Virus record (IMG/VR): IMGVR_UViG_3300033994_002805
Span: 1-29,459 of that record
Origin: a virus
Strand: one strand, 5' to 3'
DNA: 29,459 nt
Part shown: positions 7,275-17,186 of the stretch, one piece after another
Position numbering within the stretch: position 1 is the stretch's first letter
Layout of the letters: every line of letters begins with the position of its first letter
The notes under the pieces: model-generated
Databases searched by the model: none
Told to the model about the DNA's origin: nothing
What the model saw: the letters and a program-made list of their open reading frames with translations, nothing else
Made by a program: the position numbers and the translations under genes

Positions 7275-8179
7275 AGTACTTCAATTATTTTTGCAATTGC
7301 AGACATTACGTTAATTTCTTTATCAATTCGGAAATTTGCTTGATATAGGTGCTCGTTTAGAATAATTGCAATTGATCCTTCCTTGCCTGGAGCATATTTT
7401 GGAGCATATTCAAATAAATTGCGATATAATTCCTCAAAATCCTTAACGTTTGAATCTGCTATAATCTGTCTAATGGTAATCCAATTTTTCTTACCTGCTA
7501 GTTCTTTCAATACATCTTTGATGTAGTTGTTTGAGGTCAAAACAGTATCATCAAGTACAACAGCATCATCTTTTACAGACATTTGTAAAACGTTTAGCAT
7601 TTTACGCATATCGGGATAGTACTTAACGATCAAGTTTTTAATGTCTTCTGTCTCATATGATAAAGATAATTGATCAGCTAAAATCCAAGTTAAATGGTTA
7701 TACACATCCATTTTTGTTGGTGGTACAATTTTAAGTACCTGGCAACGTGATTGGAGGGGATCAATGATTCGCTCAATAAAGTTACAGGTTAAGATAAAAC
7801 GTGTTGAGCGAGAGAATGTTTCAATTACATTTCGTAAAGCGGCTTGTCCCTGGATTGTAATGAAATCTGCTTCATCTAGGATTACTACTTTAATGCCTTT
7901 CCAAGATGCAGCACTAGCAAATCCTTTTACTTTCTCTCGAATAGTATCGATTCCGTTTTCATCAGATGCGTTTATATAAAGATAATCGCAGTCTAGATTT
8001 TTAACGATAATTTTTGCTAGGGTAGTTTTACCTGTACCTGCAGGACCATAGAAGATGAAGTTTTGGATATCACCTTGGTCTAGGTATTTTTGTATTGTGT
8101 CTTTAACATTTTCGTTACCAACATAATATTTCAGTTCGGTAGGACGAAAACGTTCTACATATAACGTATTTTCTTTCAT
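7271..8179 (-). CDS. 44: Clamp loader ATPase subunit, T4 gp44-like (RFC family)
   Basis: The 302-residue AAA+ protein has an N-terminal LYVERFRPTELKYYVGNENV as in RFC small subunits, Walker A GPAGTGKTTLAK, Walker B VVILDEADFIT, sensor 1 in FILTCNFIERI, and the SRC motif of clamp loaders in DPLQSRCQVLK. It forms the ATP-driven part of the clamp loader with gp62. The frame extends to a TTG at 8194, but that codon follows straight on the terminator T run, so the ATG at 8179 (ACGGTTATG) is preferred. TATAAT lies between terminator and ATG and might be a -10 element. Confidence 0.93.
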   Translation of the reverse strand: MKENTLYVERFRPTELKYYVGNENVKDTIQKYLDQGDIQNFIFYGPAGTGKTTLAKIIVKNLDCDYLYINASDENGIDTIREKVKGFASAASWKGIKVVILDEADFITIQGQAALRNVIETFSRSTRFILTCNFIERIIDPLQSRCQVLKIVPPTKMDVYNHLTWILADQLSLSYETEDIKNLIVKYYPDMRKMLNVLQMSVKDDAVVLDDTVLTSNNYIKDVLKELAGKKNWITIRQIIADSNVKDFEELYRNLFEYAPKYAPGKEGSIAIILNEHLYQANFRIDKEINVMSAIAKIIEVL

Positions 8180-8192
8180 AACCGTATTATAC

Positions 8193-8218
8193 AAAAAAAG
8201 CTTGCACTAGGCAAGCTT
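8193..8218 (-). terminator. Rho-independent terminator
   Basis: An 8-bp stem AAGCTTGC / GCAAGCTT with loop CTAGT is followed by a T run on the minus strand. It ends transcription of the tagged 163-residue protein gene and leads at once into GTATAAT, upstream of the gp44 ATG. Confidence 0.88.
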
Positions 8219-8240
8219 CTTTAGTTATTTTATTAATATT

Positions 8241-8732
8241 TTACCACTTTCTAAGTATCCAAGAATTGTTTGGACCTCCTCGGTAAATTATATTTTGTGG
8301 AGGAATTAAATTTTCTTGGGATGGATTAAATGCTACGTTATCTATTGCCCATGAAAAAAGTGATCTAAAACCAGCTTTAGGAGGATTAGCCCATTGAAGA
8401 TCATTCCAAAACTCCCATCCAAATTTTTTTCCTACTTCTTTACCAAATTCAGTAAACGATCCAATAGGATCTTCACCTCTATTTTTATATTCATCCATAA
8501 TACTTTTAATTATTTTGAATTTCGGTTCCCAATTTTTCATCCATTTTTCTTTTTTAGAAAGTTTTTGGTTGTTTGAATTGTTTTTTTCATTAGAAATAGA
8601 ATCTTCATACCCAGGAGCAGGGTAAGATTTTCCAATTTTACCCATGGAATCTACTTCTTCCATTTTTTCTTTATATTGGCCCTCTGTAATGATACCAGCT
8701 AGCATTTGCATACGTAATTGTTCTTGTGTCAT
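8241..8732 (-). CDS. Virion-like protein with N-terminal LRMQMLAGIITE tag
   Basis: The 163-residue protein starts MTQEQLRMQMLAGIITEGQY. Residues 6-17 are nearly identical to the start of the 182-residue protein at 5570-6118, but the rest shares nothing obvious with it. After a Ser/Asn/Lys linker (residues 40-60) there is a helical basic region (KKEKWMKNWEPKFKIIK) and a Trp-rich, Pro-rich C-terminus. It has a TATAAATA-type late element upstream and a terminator downstream, so it is a one-gene late transcript lying between replication genes. Its role is unknown; the tag suggests delivery into the prohead. Confidence 0.78.
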   Translation of the reverse strand: MTQEQLRMQMLAGIITEGQYKEKMEEVDSMGKIGKSYPAPGYEDSISNEKNNSNNQKLSKKEKWMKNWEPKFKIIKSIMDEYKNRGEDPIGSFTEFGKEVGKKFGWEFWNDLQWANPPKAGFRSLFSWAIDNVAFNPSQENLIPPQNIIYRGGPNNSWILRKW

Positions 8733-8741
8733 TGTATTTTA

Positions 8742-8752
8742 TTTATAAATAT
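8742..8752 (-). promoter_or_regulatory. Candidate late promoter ATATTTATAAATA
   Basis: The sense strand reads GTATATTTATAAATAAAATA and includes the exact T4 late consensus TATAAATA. The gene start at 8732 is about 9 nt downstream of it. It is one of six such elements in the window and one of two that match the T4 consensus exactly. Confidence 0.6.
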
Positions 8753-8758
8753 ACTATT

Positions 8759-9718
8759 CTATTTTATAATTCCTGCTCTAACAAGCATTTGGCGCATTTC
8801 AAAATATTGTTCTTCTTTCAACGTAGTTTTTTTAGCAAACAATTTTGCACGTTGATCTGGGTTTTGGAATCCAGTTACTACAAGTTTGTATTTTCTTTCA
8901 CCGTTTATATCAACTGGTTCAATATCATAGGTTACAGTAGGTACTTCTCCAATTTCTTTTTGGAATAGTGTTCTTGCTTTTTCAGCTTTGTCTTTTGTAT
9001 CTGCTACATAAGATAAAGGTGGAACTGCTTCTACTTTAGGTTTTTCTACTGCTTTAGGTGCCTCAACATCTTGTTCAACATCAACCAATTTGAAATCAAC
9101 TCCTGCATTGTCCATGATTGTTTTCAATACTTTAGACAAATATGGTTTGGTTTTGTATGGGTTTTCTAGTGTATGAGGGAAAACAATTTTTCCATCTTTT
9201 ACTACATAGTGAATGTCTTGTTCCAATTTACCACCATATTTTTTCAAATTGTCTGGTGTTTTCATTGGATAGTAATTGGCACCGTATTTTCCAATAATAT
9301 CTTTTGGAAGTTCTTTACCTGATAGGGAAAATAAATAGTCGTTTAAGCTACCATCGTTTCCTTCTGCTTGCCATTTTTCATAGCCTGCTTCTGCTTCAGC
9401 TTGAGCTTTTTCCCATGCTTCAGGTACTCTGTTTTTGATATCAATTAACTTGAATGCTTTTTCGTCATCTGAACGAGAGTCCCAATCTTTCCAAGCAGCG
9501 CCTGCTTTTTGTGCAGGGATTGAAGGACCGAATGCTTTTACAATAGCTTGTGGGTCTCGCATGTTTTGTGCGTAAATACCGTAGGTTTTAGGGTCGTTTA
9601 AAGCAGCTAATGCTTTATCGAGATCAGCGGGTTCAACAGCAAGGTCATAACGTACCTTTACTTGTTGCATACCATCTTCTTCTCCTTCTATTTCGCGTAA
9701 GATGTCAGTCAATTTCAT
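8759..9718 (-). CDS. Virion-like protein with C-terminal RAGIIK tag
   Basis: The 319-residue protein begins MKLTDILREIEGEEDG, resembling the M-K-x-x-x-h-h-x-E start of T4-like head-targeted proteins. It continues with an Ala-rich helical domain, a lysine-rich middle (residues 155-210), a Pro/Glu/Val linker near 225-240 (DVEAPKAVEKPKVEAVPPLS) and a small alpha/beta domain. It ends EMRQMLVRAGIIK, matching the C-terminus of the 78-residue protein at 5332-5568. It is probably an abundant internal or head-associated protein. The ATG is only 3 nt from an ATATTTATAA element, so this element cannot be an ordinary promoter for that start. Confidence 0.78.
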   Translation of the reverse strand: MKLTDILREIEGEEDGMQQVKVRYDLAVEPADLDKALAALNDPKTYGIYAQNMRDPQAIVKAFGPSIPAQKAGAAWKDWDSRSDDEKAFKLIDIKNRVPEAWEKAQAEAEAGYEKWQAEGNDGSLNDYLFSLSGKELPKDIIGKYGANYYPMKTPDNLKKYGGKLEQDIHYVVKDGKIVFPHTLENPYKTKPYLSKVLKTIMDNAGVDFKLVDVEQDVEAPKAVEKPKVEAVPPLSYVADTKDKAEKARTLFQKEIGEVPTVTYDIEPVDINGERKYKLVVTGFQNPDQRAKLFAKKTTLKEEQYFEMRQMLVRAGIIK

Positions 9719-9719
9719 A

Positions 9720-9730
9720 ATTATAAATAT
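9720..9730 (-). promoter_or_regulatory. Candidate late element ATATTTATAAT
   Basis: The sequence lies between the GroEL-operon terminator and the ATG at 9718. If TATAAT acted as a normal -10 box, transcription would start inside codon 2 or 3. Either the true translation start is the Met at codon 17 or the element works differently. Confidence 0.45.
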
Positions 9731-9732
9731 GT

Positions 9733-9762
9733 AAAAAAGGAGACCCGTTATTGAGGGTCTCC
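9733..9762 (-). terminator. Terminator containing the stop codon of the preceding gene
   Basis: The minus-strand stem GGAGACCC / GGGTCTCC (8 bp) has an 8-base loop TCAATAAC and is followed by TTTTTT. The TAA stop of the 87-residue gene lies in the loop. It ends the operon that encodes GroES and GroEL. Confidence 0.92.
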
Positions 9763-10011
9763 GTAAATGTTAAAGCGTTTAACGGGTTCAGGTTGGATTT
9801 CTTTTACCTCACTTCGTATAACATAAAGTTTACTGTCCAAAGGAGCCAAACGAAATTCTGCTTTTTCTTGGTTTGCTTCAAACCATGCTTCTAAAGCATC
9901 GGTAAGTGACTTGTGAATCACTTTACTTTTATCGTTTACGAGCACCCACTGATCTCCAGGGGGTACTCGTGTTGCGATAAGTTCGTTATATTCTACTTGT
10001 TCAGTTTTCAT
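9748..10011 (-). CDS. Hypothetical protein, last gene of the chaperonin operon (87 aa)
   Basis: The protein reads as a small alpha/beta domain: TRVPPGDQWVLVNDKSKVIH, a helix (LTDALEAWFEANQEKA), then EFRLAPLDSKLYVIRSEVKE. I recognise no family. It starts 1 nt after the groEL stop (TAATATG), so it is co-expressed with the chaperonin, and its stop codon sits in the terminator loop. Whether it works with the chaperonin, for example as a substrate adaptor, is unknown. Confidence 0.75.
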   Translation of the reverse strand: MKTEQVEYNELIATRVPPGDQWVLVNDKSKVIHKSLTDALEAWFEANQEKAEFRLAPLDSKLYVIRSEVKEIQPEPVKRFNIYGDPQ

Positions 10012-10012
10012 A

Positions 10013-11953
<1,941 letters not shown>

Positions 11954-11957
<4 letters not shown>

Positions 11958-12310
11958 ATTTCTATTTTGTTTAACATTGATTCCATTCCTTCTTTGACTG
12001 TATTCCAAGTGTTGAGGTACTCTTGAATGGTTTCGTACTCACCTTGATTTTGATAAAACTTTTCTTTTGAGATGCGGTTTAGGGCATTTGCAAAGTTACT
12101 GTAGTAACCTAATACTTTTTCAGTTTCTTTACCGGATGCTTTACCGCCTCCAAATCCTCTTGTAGCAACAGACTTTTCCATAACTGTAAAGTTTGTAGCA
12201 TCCTTTACAATATAAAAAGGCTCCATTGCAGGATCTTTAATTGTACATAAGTTTGATTGTGTGTCATTTTCGTCCCGAGCCGGACGACCTCTGCGTTTTG
12301 TTTCTTGCAT
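11954..12310 (-). CDS. Hypothetical protein with AT-hook-like N-terminus (118 aa)
   Basis: The N-terminus MQETKRRGRPARDEND holds an RGRP core, the minor-groove-binding element of AT hooks. The rest forms a compact domain: MEPFYIVKDATNFTVMEK, KVLGYYSNFANALNRISKEK, then a helical tail, TIQEYLNTWNTVKEGMESM. I recall proteins with the GYYSNFxNALNxISKE pattern in T4-like marine phages, but the function is unknown. It is first in the operon before groES and overlaps it by 4 nt. A CGTATATTA promoter-like box lies upstream. Confidence 0.72.
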
Positions 12311-12333
12311 AACTAAATTTAAATTTATAACTA

Positions 12334-12342
12334 TAATATACG
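12334..12342 (-). promoter_or_regulatory. Candidate TAnnTTT-type promoter of the groESL operon
   Basis: The sense strand contains TTTTCGTATATTATAG, 24 nt before the ATG at 12310. CGTATATTA also occurs before the gene at 22856, and CGTACATTTA before those at 17136 and 25439. It resembles the Bacteroidota -7 box. Confidence 0.5.
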
Positions 12343-12378
12343 AAAACTTATTTGAACTTGCACGTTCTATTATACATA

Positions 12379-13113
12379 CTAGAAAGCACTTTCTTCTTTA
12401 CGTACCATATAATAGGTGCTTAGCGTATCTTCTGATTTGAATTCGAGTTTCATTAGGCCCTGGTAGCTCAAATAAATGCTACCACTTTCTAGATCCTTAT
12501 TTTCCTTCAAAATGTTTCTAAACATATCTGAATTGAATGGTATTTCTGCTTTTTCTTGTTTGATTGTACCATACATTTGGTAAGTGATCTTGTTGTTATG
12601 ACCTTGCTCATCTCCAAATGTAAATAAACACATATTGTCTCCGTTTAAGTCAACTTCAACAGAAATAGTCATTGAACCAACACCTGCTAAAGCATTTTTT
12701 GCTTTAACTAAATTGTCAACATATTCTTTTTCTAAAGGCAAAACTGCATCCCATTCTGGTTCAGTTACAGAACCTACTTTTCCAATCAATAAAGGATCGG
12801 CAAGTGCATAGGTTAAGTTAAAGGAGGCATCCGCAAATTTCATTTTGGTATAAACCGATTTGCCTTTCTCTAGTTCAAACATTAAATCACCTTGAGTGAT
12901 ACCTAATAGGTTTAATAGTTTTTTAGTATCAAAAATAGCTAATTCACTATCTTCAATATCAATATTGTTGTGAACGATTTTACCAATTACCTCTTTGTTT
13001 ACAGACATAAAGTCTATAGTAAGGGTTTTGTCTTTGATACTCCACTTGACGGACTCGTTTTCGCCTAAGTAGTATTTGTTTATAACTGATTGTAATGTTA
13101 GTTTATTTACCAT
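12379..13113 (-). CDS. 45: Sliding clamp, T4 gp45-like
   Basis: The 244-residue protein (T4 gp45 has 228) has LTIDFMSVNKEVIGKIVHNN, AIFDTKKLLNLLGI matching the T4 AIYDLNGFLGIL region, FNLTYALADPLLI, and the C-terminal strand STYYMVRKEESAF. The trimeric ring encircles DNA, tethers the polymerase and in T4 also activates late transcription. The neighbouring upstream gene is DNA polymerase, in keeping with a T4-type replication module. A TTATCTTTA box lies directly before the start, so it may have its own promoter. Confidence 0.88.
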   Translation of the reverse strand: MVNKLTLQSVINKYYLGENESVKWSIKDKTLTIDFMSVNKEVIGKIVHNNIDIEDSELAIFDTKKLLNLLGITQGDLMFELEKGKSVYTKMKFADASFNLTYALADPLLIGKVGSVTEPEWDAVLPLEKEYVDNLVKAKNALAGVGSMTISVEVDLNGDNMCLFTFGDEQGHNNKITYQMYGTIKQEKAEIPFNSDMFRNILKENKDLESGSIYLSYQGLMKLEFKSEDTLSTYYMVRKEESAF

Positions 13114-13117
13114 ATTG

Positions 13118-13127
13118 TAAAGATAAG
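13118..13127 (-). promoter_or_regulatory. Candidate TAnnTTT-type promoter of the clamp gene
   Basis: The sense strand reads TTTTTCTTATCTTTACAATATG. TATCTTTA fits the Bacteroidota -7 box and also occurs before the nuclease gene at 5109. The ATG follows within 5 nt, so any leader would be minimal. Confidence 0.42.
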
Positions 13128-13145
13128 AAAAATATTTTAAGTATC

Positions 13146-15875
13146 CTAGCTGAAATTGAAGAATTTAGCTTTAAACGGGTTCAAATTCAATACCCATCCA
13201 ATATCATTGTATACTCCCTCTAATTTGTTTCGAATTACACTATCAAATAAACCATCACGATCAATATACTTGTTGATCAATTCTGTAATTTCAGGTGGAT
13301 CATTGTAGCCATTGTAACCGATTACCTCAATTTGATATGGATTTGGTTTTAAATAAGCAATATACATTTTGTCTCCAATTGTAAATTCAGGGTATTTTAC
13401 ATTGAGTTTCTTGTAACGCAAAAAGTCATTGTAAATAATAGCTGATTTGGTGTTGATGGGGCATTTCAATTTCAACTTAGAAAACAATTCACCAGCCATA
13501 GGTTTACGTTCAATATATTCACCTAGTTTTTTCAATCCAGTTGGTTTAAGTAACTTAATCCACTCTACTGTTTGCATTGAATTTTTAAAATCCATTACAA
13601 ATTTGTCTATATCTTCTTTTGGTTTACTGAATAGAATGGATTTGATAAGTTCCTCTCCAAAGTTTCTAAAGTAAGGTGGGAAATTAGATTTCATAATGTC
13701 CAATCCTTTCATCTCTAGTTCCTCAATAGGTACACCTTCTTTATTTACAATGTAAATAGCGTATCTACGTTTACCAGCCCAATATGCTTTTTCAGCGATT
13801 ACCTCCTGTTTCAACACGAAGTGGTGTTTGCCATGCATATTGAACAGATCCTGCGTAATATTGTTTAGATTTCCGTTTGCTACATCTTGGAGTTCCTCTG
13901 TCAAAACCAACAATCGTTTGATTTTTTCTTCACGATCATTGTAGTCTAGATCGGGGTTACGTTTTTTAAGCAAATCAGTCAACTCCATATAAAGTGAATC
14001 GGTATCTGAGGCGATAACAAAATCTTTAGGGTCGATTTCAAGTTGATCGGAAATGTAATTGTTTACAAATATAATCGATTCTTTTGTTAAACGTTGTCCA
14101 CTGTTTGTAATCCCAGCTGAACATATTTTGAATCCATCTGTAAAGCGCCAAGAGTTGATTGCATATGTACCATACAAGGCATTTTGCAAGATCTTGAATG
14201 CCATTTGATACAAGTCATATAGTTTGTAATTGGCCCAATCTTCCGCTTTACCTGCGGTTTTCTTAAGTGCTCGATAATGTTCTCGCTGATCAAACCAGTC
14301 CTCAAGTACCTCGCAAGCAATACTTTTCTTATCGTTTGTAAAAAACGCCCCACTAGCAGAAATAGTCCAATTATTGTCTTCAATCAAGCGAATTAGAGCC
14401 CCAACTGATATTGTAGCATCTTTAAGTTGATATGAATATCGGTTTAGTTTTTGGATATGTATTTTTTCTTCAGGGTCAAGCTTCTTTAACTGTTCAAGTG
14501 AATTGTACTGCTCGTAATTGTTTTTTGTAACAATTCTACCTACCAACGTTTCAACACCCAAATTTAAAGATTTGATAATTGAAGGATATAGTGAGGTAAA
14601 GTCAAGGTCACTTACATCTGAATATAATCCTGGAATAGGATCAAGTAGATATCCACCTGCGTAACTGTCTTTTTTCTTAATTGTTCTAGGGTTACGAGCA
14701 ATATATTTTCCAGCCATTGTTTTAACTATAACTTGCTTGTCCTCAAAAGCATATACTGTACCTTCAATTGTAGAAGTACCTCGTTGGTGTACAACATGAT
14801 CACCCAATTCCAATTCCCTAATTGATGGGTTTGTAGTTGTCGGTTTGTTTGGTGCAATAATATTTTTACGTTTTAGATACGTTAAAATAGCACCCTCATT
14901 TAATGCAGTATTGTAGTAAATTGATTCATATGGTGTATGGCATAGGTGGGAAATCAAAATAGTCAATTCAATAAACTTCTGTTTTTCCTCTAGTGCCTCA
15001 ATGATTTCAACATCTCGAATGTTGTAGTCGATGAATTTGTTTGGGTCTTCTCTAAACAATGTATCCAAACTACCATTGTATTCAATTTTTCCTAGTTTAG
15101 CATACTTGGTTCCAATGTCACCTAGTTTATATGATGGTTCTTCCTTCATAATATATTTGCGAAGCAACATCATATAGTCTAGACTGTTAACTAAACCAAT
15201 ACGAATTGGGGAATTGGGTTGGGATGGTACCTCTTCAATTTTACCTACTGGGGATAAGCGATATACTTCATCTCCTAGTTTTTTCTTGATTCGATAGTAC
15301 AAATATGGAATATCAAAGAAATCACTGTTGTAACCTACAACAATTGTAGGATCCATTTGTTCCCATTTCAATAAAAACTTACGTAGTAAAGTATCTTCAC
15401 TTGCACAAGAAATAACTTGCTTACCATCTTGATCGATGTCTTCAATTTTACCTGCTTTATCTAAGATAAAACATATTTTTTCTTTAGTAGAAGCATCAAT
15501 CAAAGCAATTGCTGTAATCTCAGCATTTGCCTCTTTGATTGTAACTGGTGTAAGTGCACCTAGAATTTCAATCTCAATATCCAAATAAACGGTATTGTGG
15601 TAGGAGGGCATTTCATCTGTCTTGTAATACAAATCCCTTAACAATACAAGTTCACGGTCAATATCTTTTTCTAGAATAGTAGGATCTTTTCTATCGTATT
15701 TACCTTGGAGAGGGGAACATCTATCACCAAATAGTGTTTCATATTCCCCTTCTTCATCAAGTTTATAGACAGTGGGCCAATACTGGAATTTGTGTATTCC
15801 TTTTTTATCGTCCCTGAGATAGTAATGCCATTGATCCTCTCCGGGTAATCTATTGTAGAAAACCGATTGATACAT
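13146..15875 (-). CDS. 43: Family B DNA polymerase, T4 gp43-like
   Basis: At 909 residues it is close to T4 gp43 (898). The 3'-5' exonuclease motifs are visible: YLDIEIE (Exo I), VVGYNSDFFDIPYLYYRI (Exo II) and YNIRDVEIIEAL (Exo III). Polymerase motifs follow in order: DLDFTSLYPSIIKSLN (motif A), KILQNALYGTYAIN (motif B) and DFVIASDTDSLYMEL (motif C). It is therefore a replicative proofreading enzyme. The C-terminus LNPFKAKFFNFS has the aromatic spacing of the T4 clamp-binding tail. It lies between the MazG-like gene (17 nt) and the clamp gene (32 nt). No intein or intron was seen. Confidence 0.97.
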   Translation of the reverse strand: MYQSVFYNRLPGEDQWHYYLRDDKKGIHKFQYWPTVYKLDEEGEYETLFGDRCSPLQGKYDRKDPTILEKDIDRELVLLRDLYYKTDEMPSYHNTVYLDIEIEILGALTPVTIKEANAEITAIALIDASTKEKICFILDKAGKIEDIDQDGKQVISCASEDTLLRKFLLKWEQMDPTIVVGYNSDFFDIPYLYYRIKKKLGDEVYRLSPVGKIEEVPSQPNSPIRIGLVNSLDYMMLLRKYIMKEEPSYKLGDIGTKYAKLGKIEYNGSLDTLFREDPNKFIDYNIRDVEIIEALEEKQKFIELTILISHLCHTPYESIYYNTALNEGAILTYLKRKNIIAPNKPTTTNPSIRELELGDHVVHQRGTSTIEGTVYAFEDKQVIVKTMAGKYIARNPRTIKKKDSYAGGYLLDPIPGLYSDVSDLDFTSLYPSIIKSLNLGVETLVGRIVTKNNYEQYNSLEQLKKLDPEEKIHIQKLNRYSYQLKDATISVGALIRLIEDNNWTISASGAFFTNDKKSIACEVLEDWFDQREHYRALKKTAGKAEDWANYKLYDLYQMAFKILQNALYGTYAINSWRFTDGFKICSAGITNSGQRLTKESIIFVNNYISDQLEIDPKDFVIASDTDSLYMELTDLLKKRNPDLDYNDREEKIKRLLVLTEELQDVANGNLNNITQDLFNMHGKHHFVLKQEVIAEKAYWAGKRRYAIYIVNKEGVPIEELEMKGLDIMKSNFPPYFRNFGEELIKSILFSKPKEDIDKFVMDFKNSMQTVEWIKLLKPTGLKKLGEYIERKPMAGELFSKLKLKCPINTKSAIIYNDFLRYKKLNVKYPEFTIGDKMYIAYLKPNPYQIEVIGYNGYNDPPEITELINKYIDRDGLFDSVIRNKLEGVYNDIGWVLNLNPFKAKFFNFS

Positions 15876-15892
15876 AACTCTTATTTGTTGTT

Positions 15893-16441
15893 TTATTTAA
15901 AAAATTGGGTAAGGTCGGGTCTGAAGTAATTAATGTTCTTCATAACTTTGCGATCGCGTGTTCTATAGACGATAAAATACTTACCAACCTGTTCATAGTG
16001 ACATGGTTCCTTTTGCTCTGCGGAACGTACTCTAACGGTCTCTTGTGCCTCTTCTTCACTAGTGCAAGCTTTGCTAAGATTTGACGCCTGTACTTCTTGA
16101 TACGCGGGCCATACTTTATCCTTAAGACCATGTAGCATAGCACCGTTACCCAGTGAAACATAGGTAATGTCACATAGAGCATCAAGCACTTCAACAATAT
16201 TGCCCGTTTCACACGCATGCTTATATTCCTCGAGTTCTTCCAAAATGAAATTGTATACAAACATCCACTCCTTCTCCTCGGGAATGACCGGGTCATAATT
16301 ATTAGGCTTTCCCATAATTGCGTTGAATTCCTCAACTTCTGATACAAACGGAACGTAGGTTTGTTCGGGAATATCTTCCTTAACTGCCTTTTTAGCTAGG
16401 AAAGGAAGAATCTTGTTTTTATAGGCTTTAAATAGTCTCAT
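15893..16441 (-). CDS. MazG/PRA-PH-like nucleotide pyrophosphohydrolase
   Basis: The 182-residue protein has the acidic helix pattern of all-alpha NTP pyrophosphatases: VYNFILEELEEYKHACETGN, then VEVLDALCDITYVSLGNGAM, giving E-x2-E and D-x2-D metal ligands, followed by QEVQASNLSKAC. Such enzymes split (d)NTPs to monophosphates. The last 45 residues (KYFIVYRTRDRKVMKNINYF) form an extra basic tail. It overlaps FolE by 4 nt (ATGA), linking it to deazaguanine synthesis; trimming the dGTP or dUTP pool is a plausible role but inferred. Base composition is slightly richer in GC than its neighbours. Confidence 0.75.
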   Translation of the reverse strand: MRLFKAYKNKILPFLAKKAVKEDIPEQTYVPFVSEVEEFNAIMGKPNNYDPVIPEEKEWMFVYNFILEELEEYKHACETGNIVEVLDALCDITYVSLGNGAMLHGLKDKVWPAYQEVQASNLSKACTSEEEAQETVRVRSAEQKEPCHYEQVGKYFIVYRTRDRKVMKNINYFRPDLTQFFK

Positions 16442-17136
16442 ATCTGGTGTCCTCCGTTATTGATTTTTAATGAATCAAAGAATTCTTTACGTGCTTGATT
16501 ATCATTATCCATAAACACACCTGATGCTTTTGTAGTTACCATTGAAGCACCTTGGTGTTTAACACCTCTACAAGATACACAATTATGTGTTGCTACTGTA
16601 GTAACGATTACACCACGATTGCCTTCACATACTTTGCTTACTGCTTGGTGAATGGCTGCAGTCAATTGCTCTTGAATAGCACCTCGACGACCAAAATGTT
16701 CTACAATACGGTTCAATTTAGATAAACCAATAACACGTCCACCTTCTCCAACTACATAACCAACGTGAACTACTCCTCCAATTGTTTGGTGGTGGTGTGA
16801 ACACATTGAAGTTAAAGGAATGTTGCGCTCAATAACAATACCATCGTATCCGTCTGATGGGAATGAAGTAATATCTGACATTGCATTATATCGACCTGCA
16901 AATAAATCAAATACATAGGCTTTTGCTACACGGCGTGGAGTATCTTCTGAATTGGGGTCGTTTCGCCAATCAACACCTAAAGCATCTAGAAATTTACCAT
17001 AAGCTTCTTCTGCTTCATCTACCATTGCCCATTTTTCTTTTTCGGTAAGGGGAAAACCAGGTGCAACTCCATTTGCAAAACCTGTTTGCACACATTCTAA
17101 ATCGTTGTGCTGTTTTTTTCGATTGTTTTCTGACAT
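16438..17136 (-). CDS. folE: GTP cyclohydrolase I
   Basis: The 232-residue protein has DTPRRVAKAYVFDLFAGRY, SMCSHHHQTIGGVVHVGYV (zinc Cys and substrate His residues), RVIGLSKLNRIVEHFGRRG, QEQLTAAI and VATHNCVSCRGVKHQGASM, which carries the second zinc cysteine. It converts GTP to dihydroneopterin triphosphate, the entry point to folate and 7-deazaguanines. The first 45 residues are an extra N-terminal extension. With QueD, QueE and QueC nearby it most likely feeds preQ0 synthesis, though folate for the phage thymidylate synthase is also possible. A CGTACATTTA box lies upstream. Confidence 0.96.
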   Translation of the reverse strand: MSENNRKKQHNDLECVQTGFANGVAPGFPLTEKEKWAMVDEAEEAYGKFLDALGVDWRNDPNSEDTPRRVAKAYVFDLFAGRYNAMSDITSFPSDGYDGIVIERNIPLTSMCSHHHQTIGGVVHVGYVVGEGGRVIGLSKLNRIVEHFGRRGAIQEQLTAAIHQAVSKVCEGNRGVIVTTVATHNCVSCRGVKHQGASMVTTKASGVFMDNDNQARKEFFDSLKINNGGHQI

Positions 17137-17154
17137 ATAACTAATTATTTTATA

Positions 17155-17164
17155 TAAATGTACG
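17155..17164 (-). promoter_or_regulatory. Candidate promoter of folE
   Basis: The sense strand has TCTTAAAG, six bases, then CGTACATTTA. The same two boxes with the same spacing occur at 25455-25478 before the AT-hook gene. The upstream part also forms a small inverted repeat, GGATA / TATCC (17164-17183). Confidence 0.55.
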
Positions 17165-17186
17165 GATAACCTTTAAGATATCCAAG

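Noticed and set aside
12354-12367. GAAC/GTTC hairpin after the clamp gene as a terminator
   Set aside because: Only four base pairs with no T tract; too weak to call.
14087-14383. Possible second short protein within DNA polymerase
   Set aside because: It is an alternative frame within polymerase motif B and has no upstream start context of the kind used here.
15940-16347. 135-codon minus-strand frame inside the MazG-like gene
   Set aside because: It is a shifted frame of a gene with clear motifs, and its product is Arg-rich with no domain pattern.
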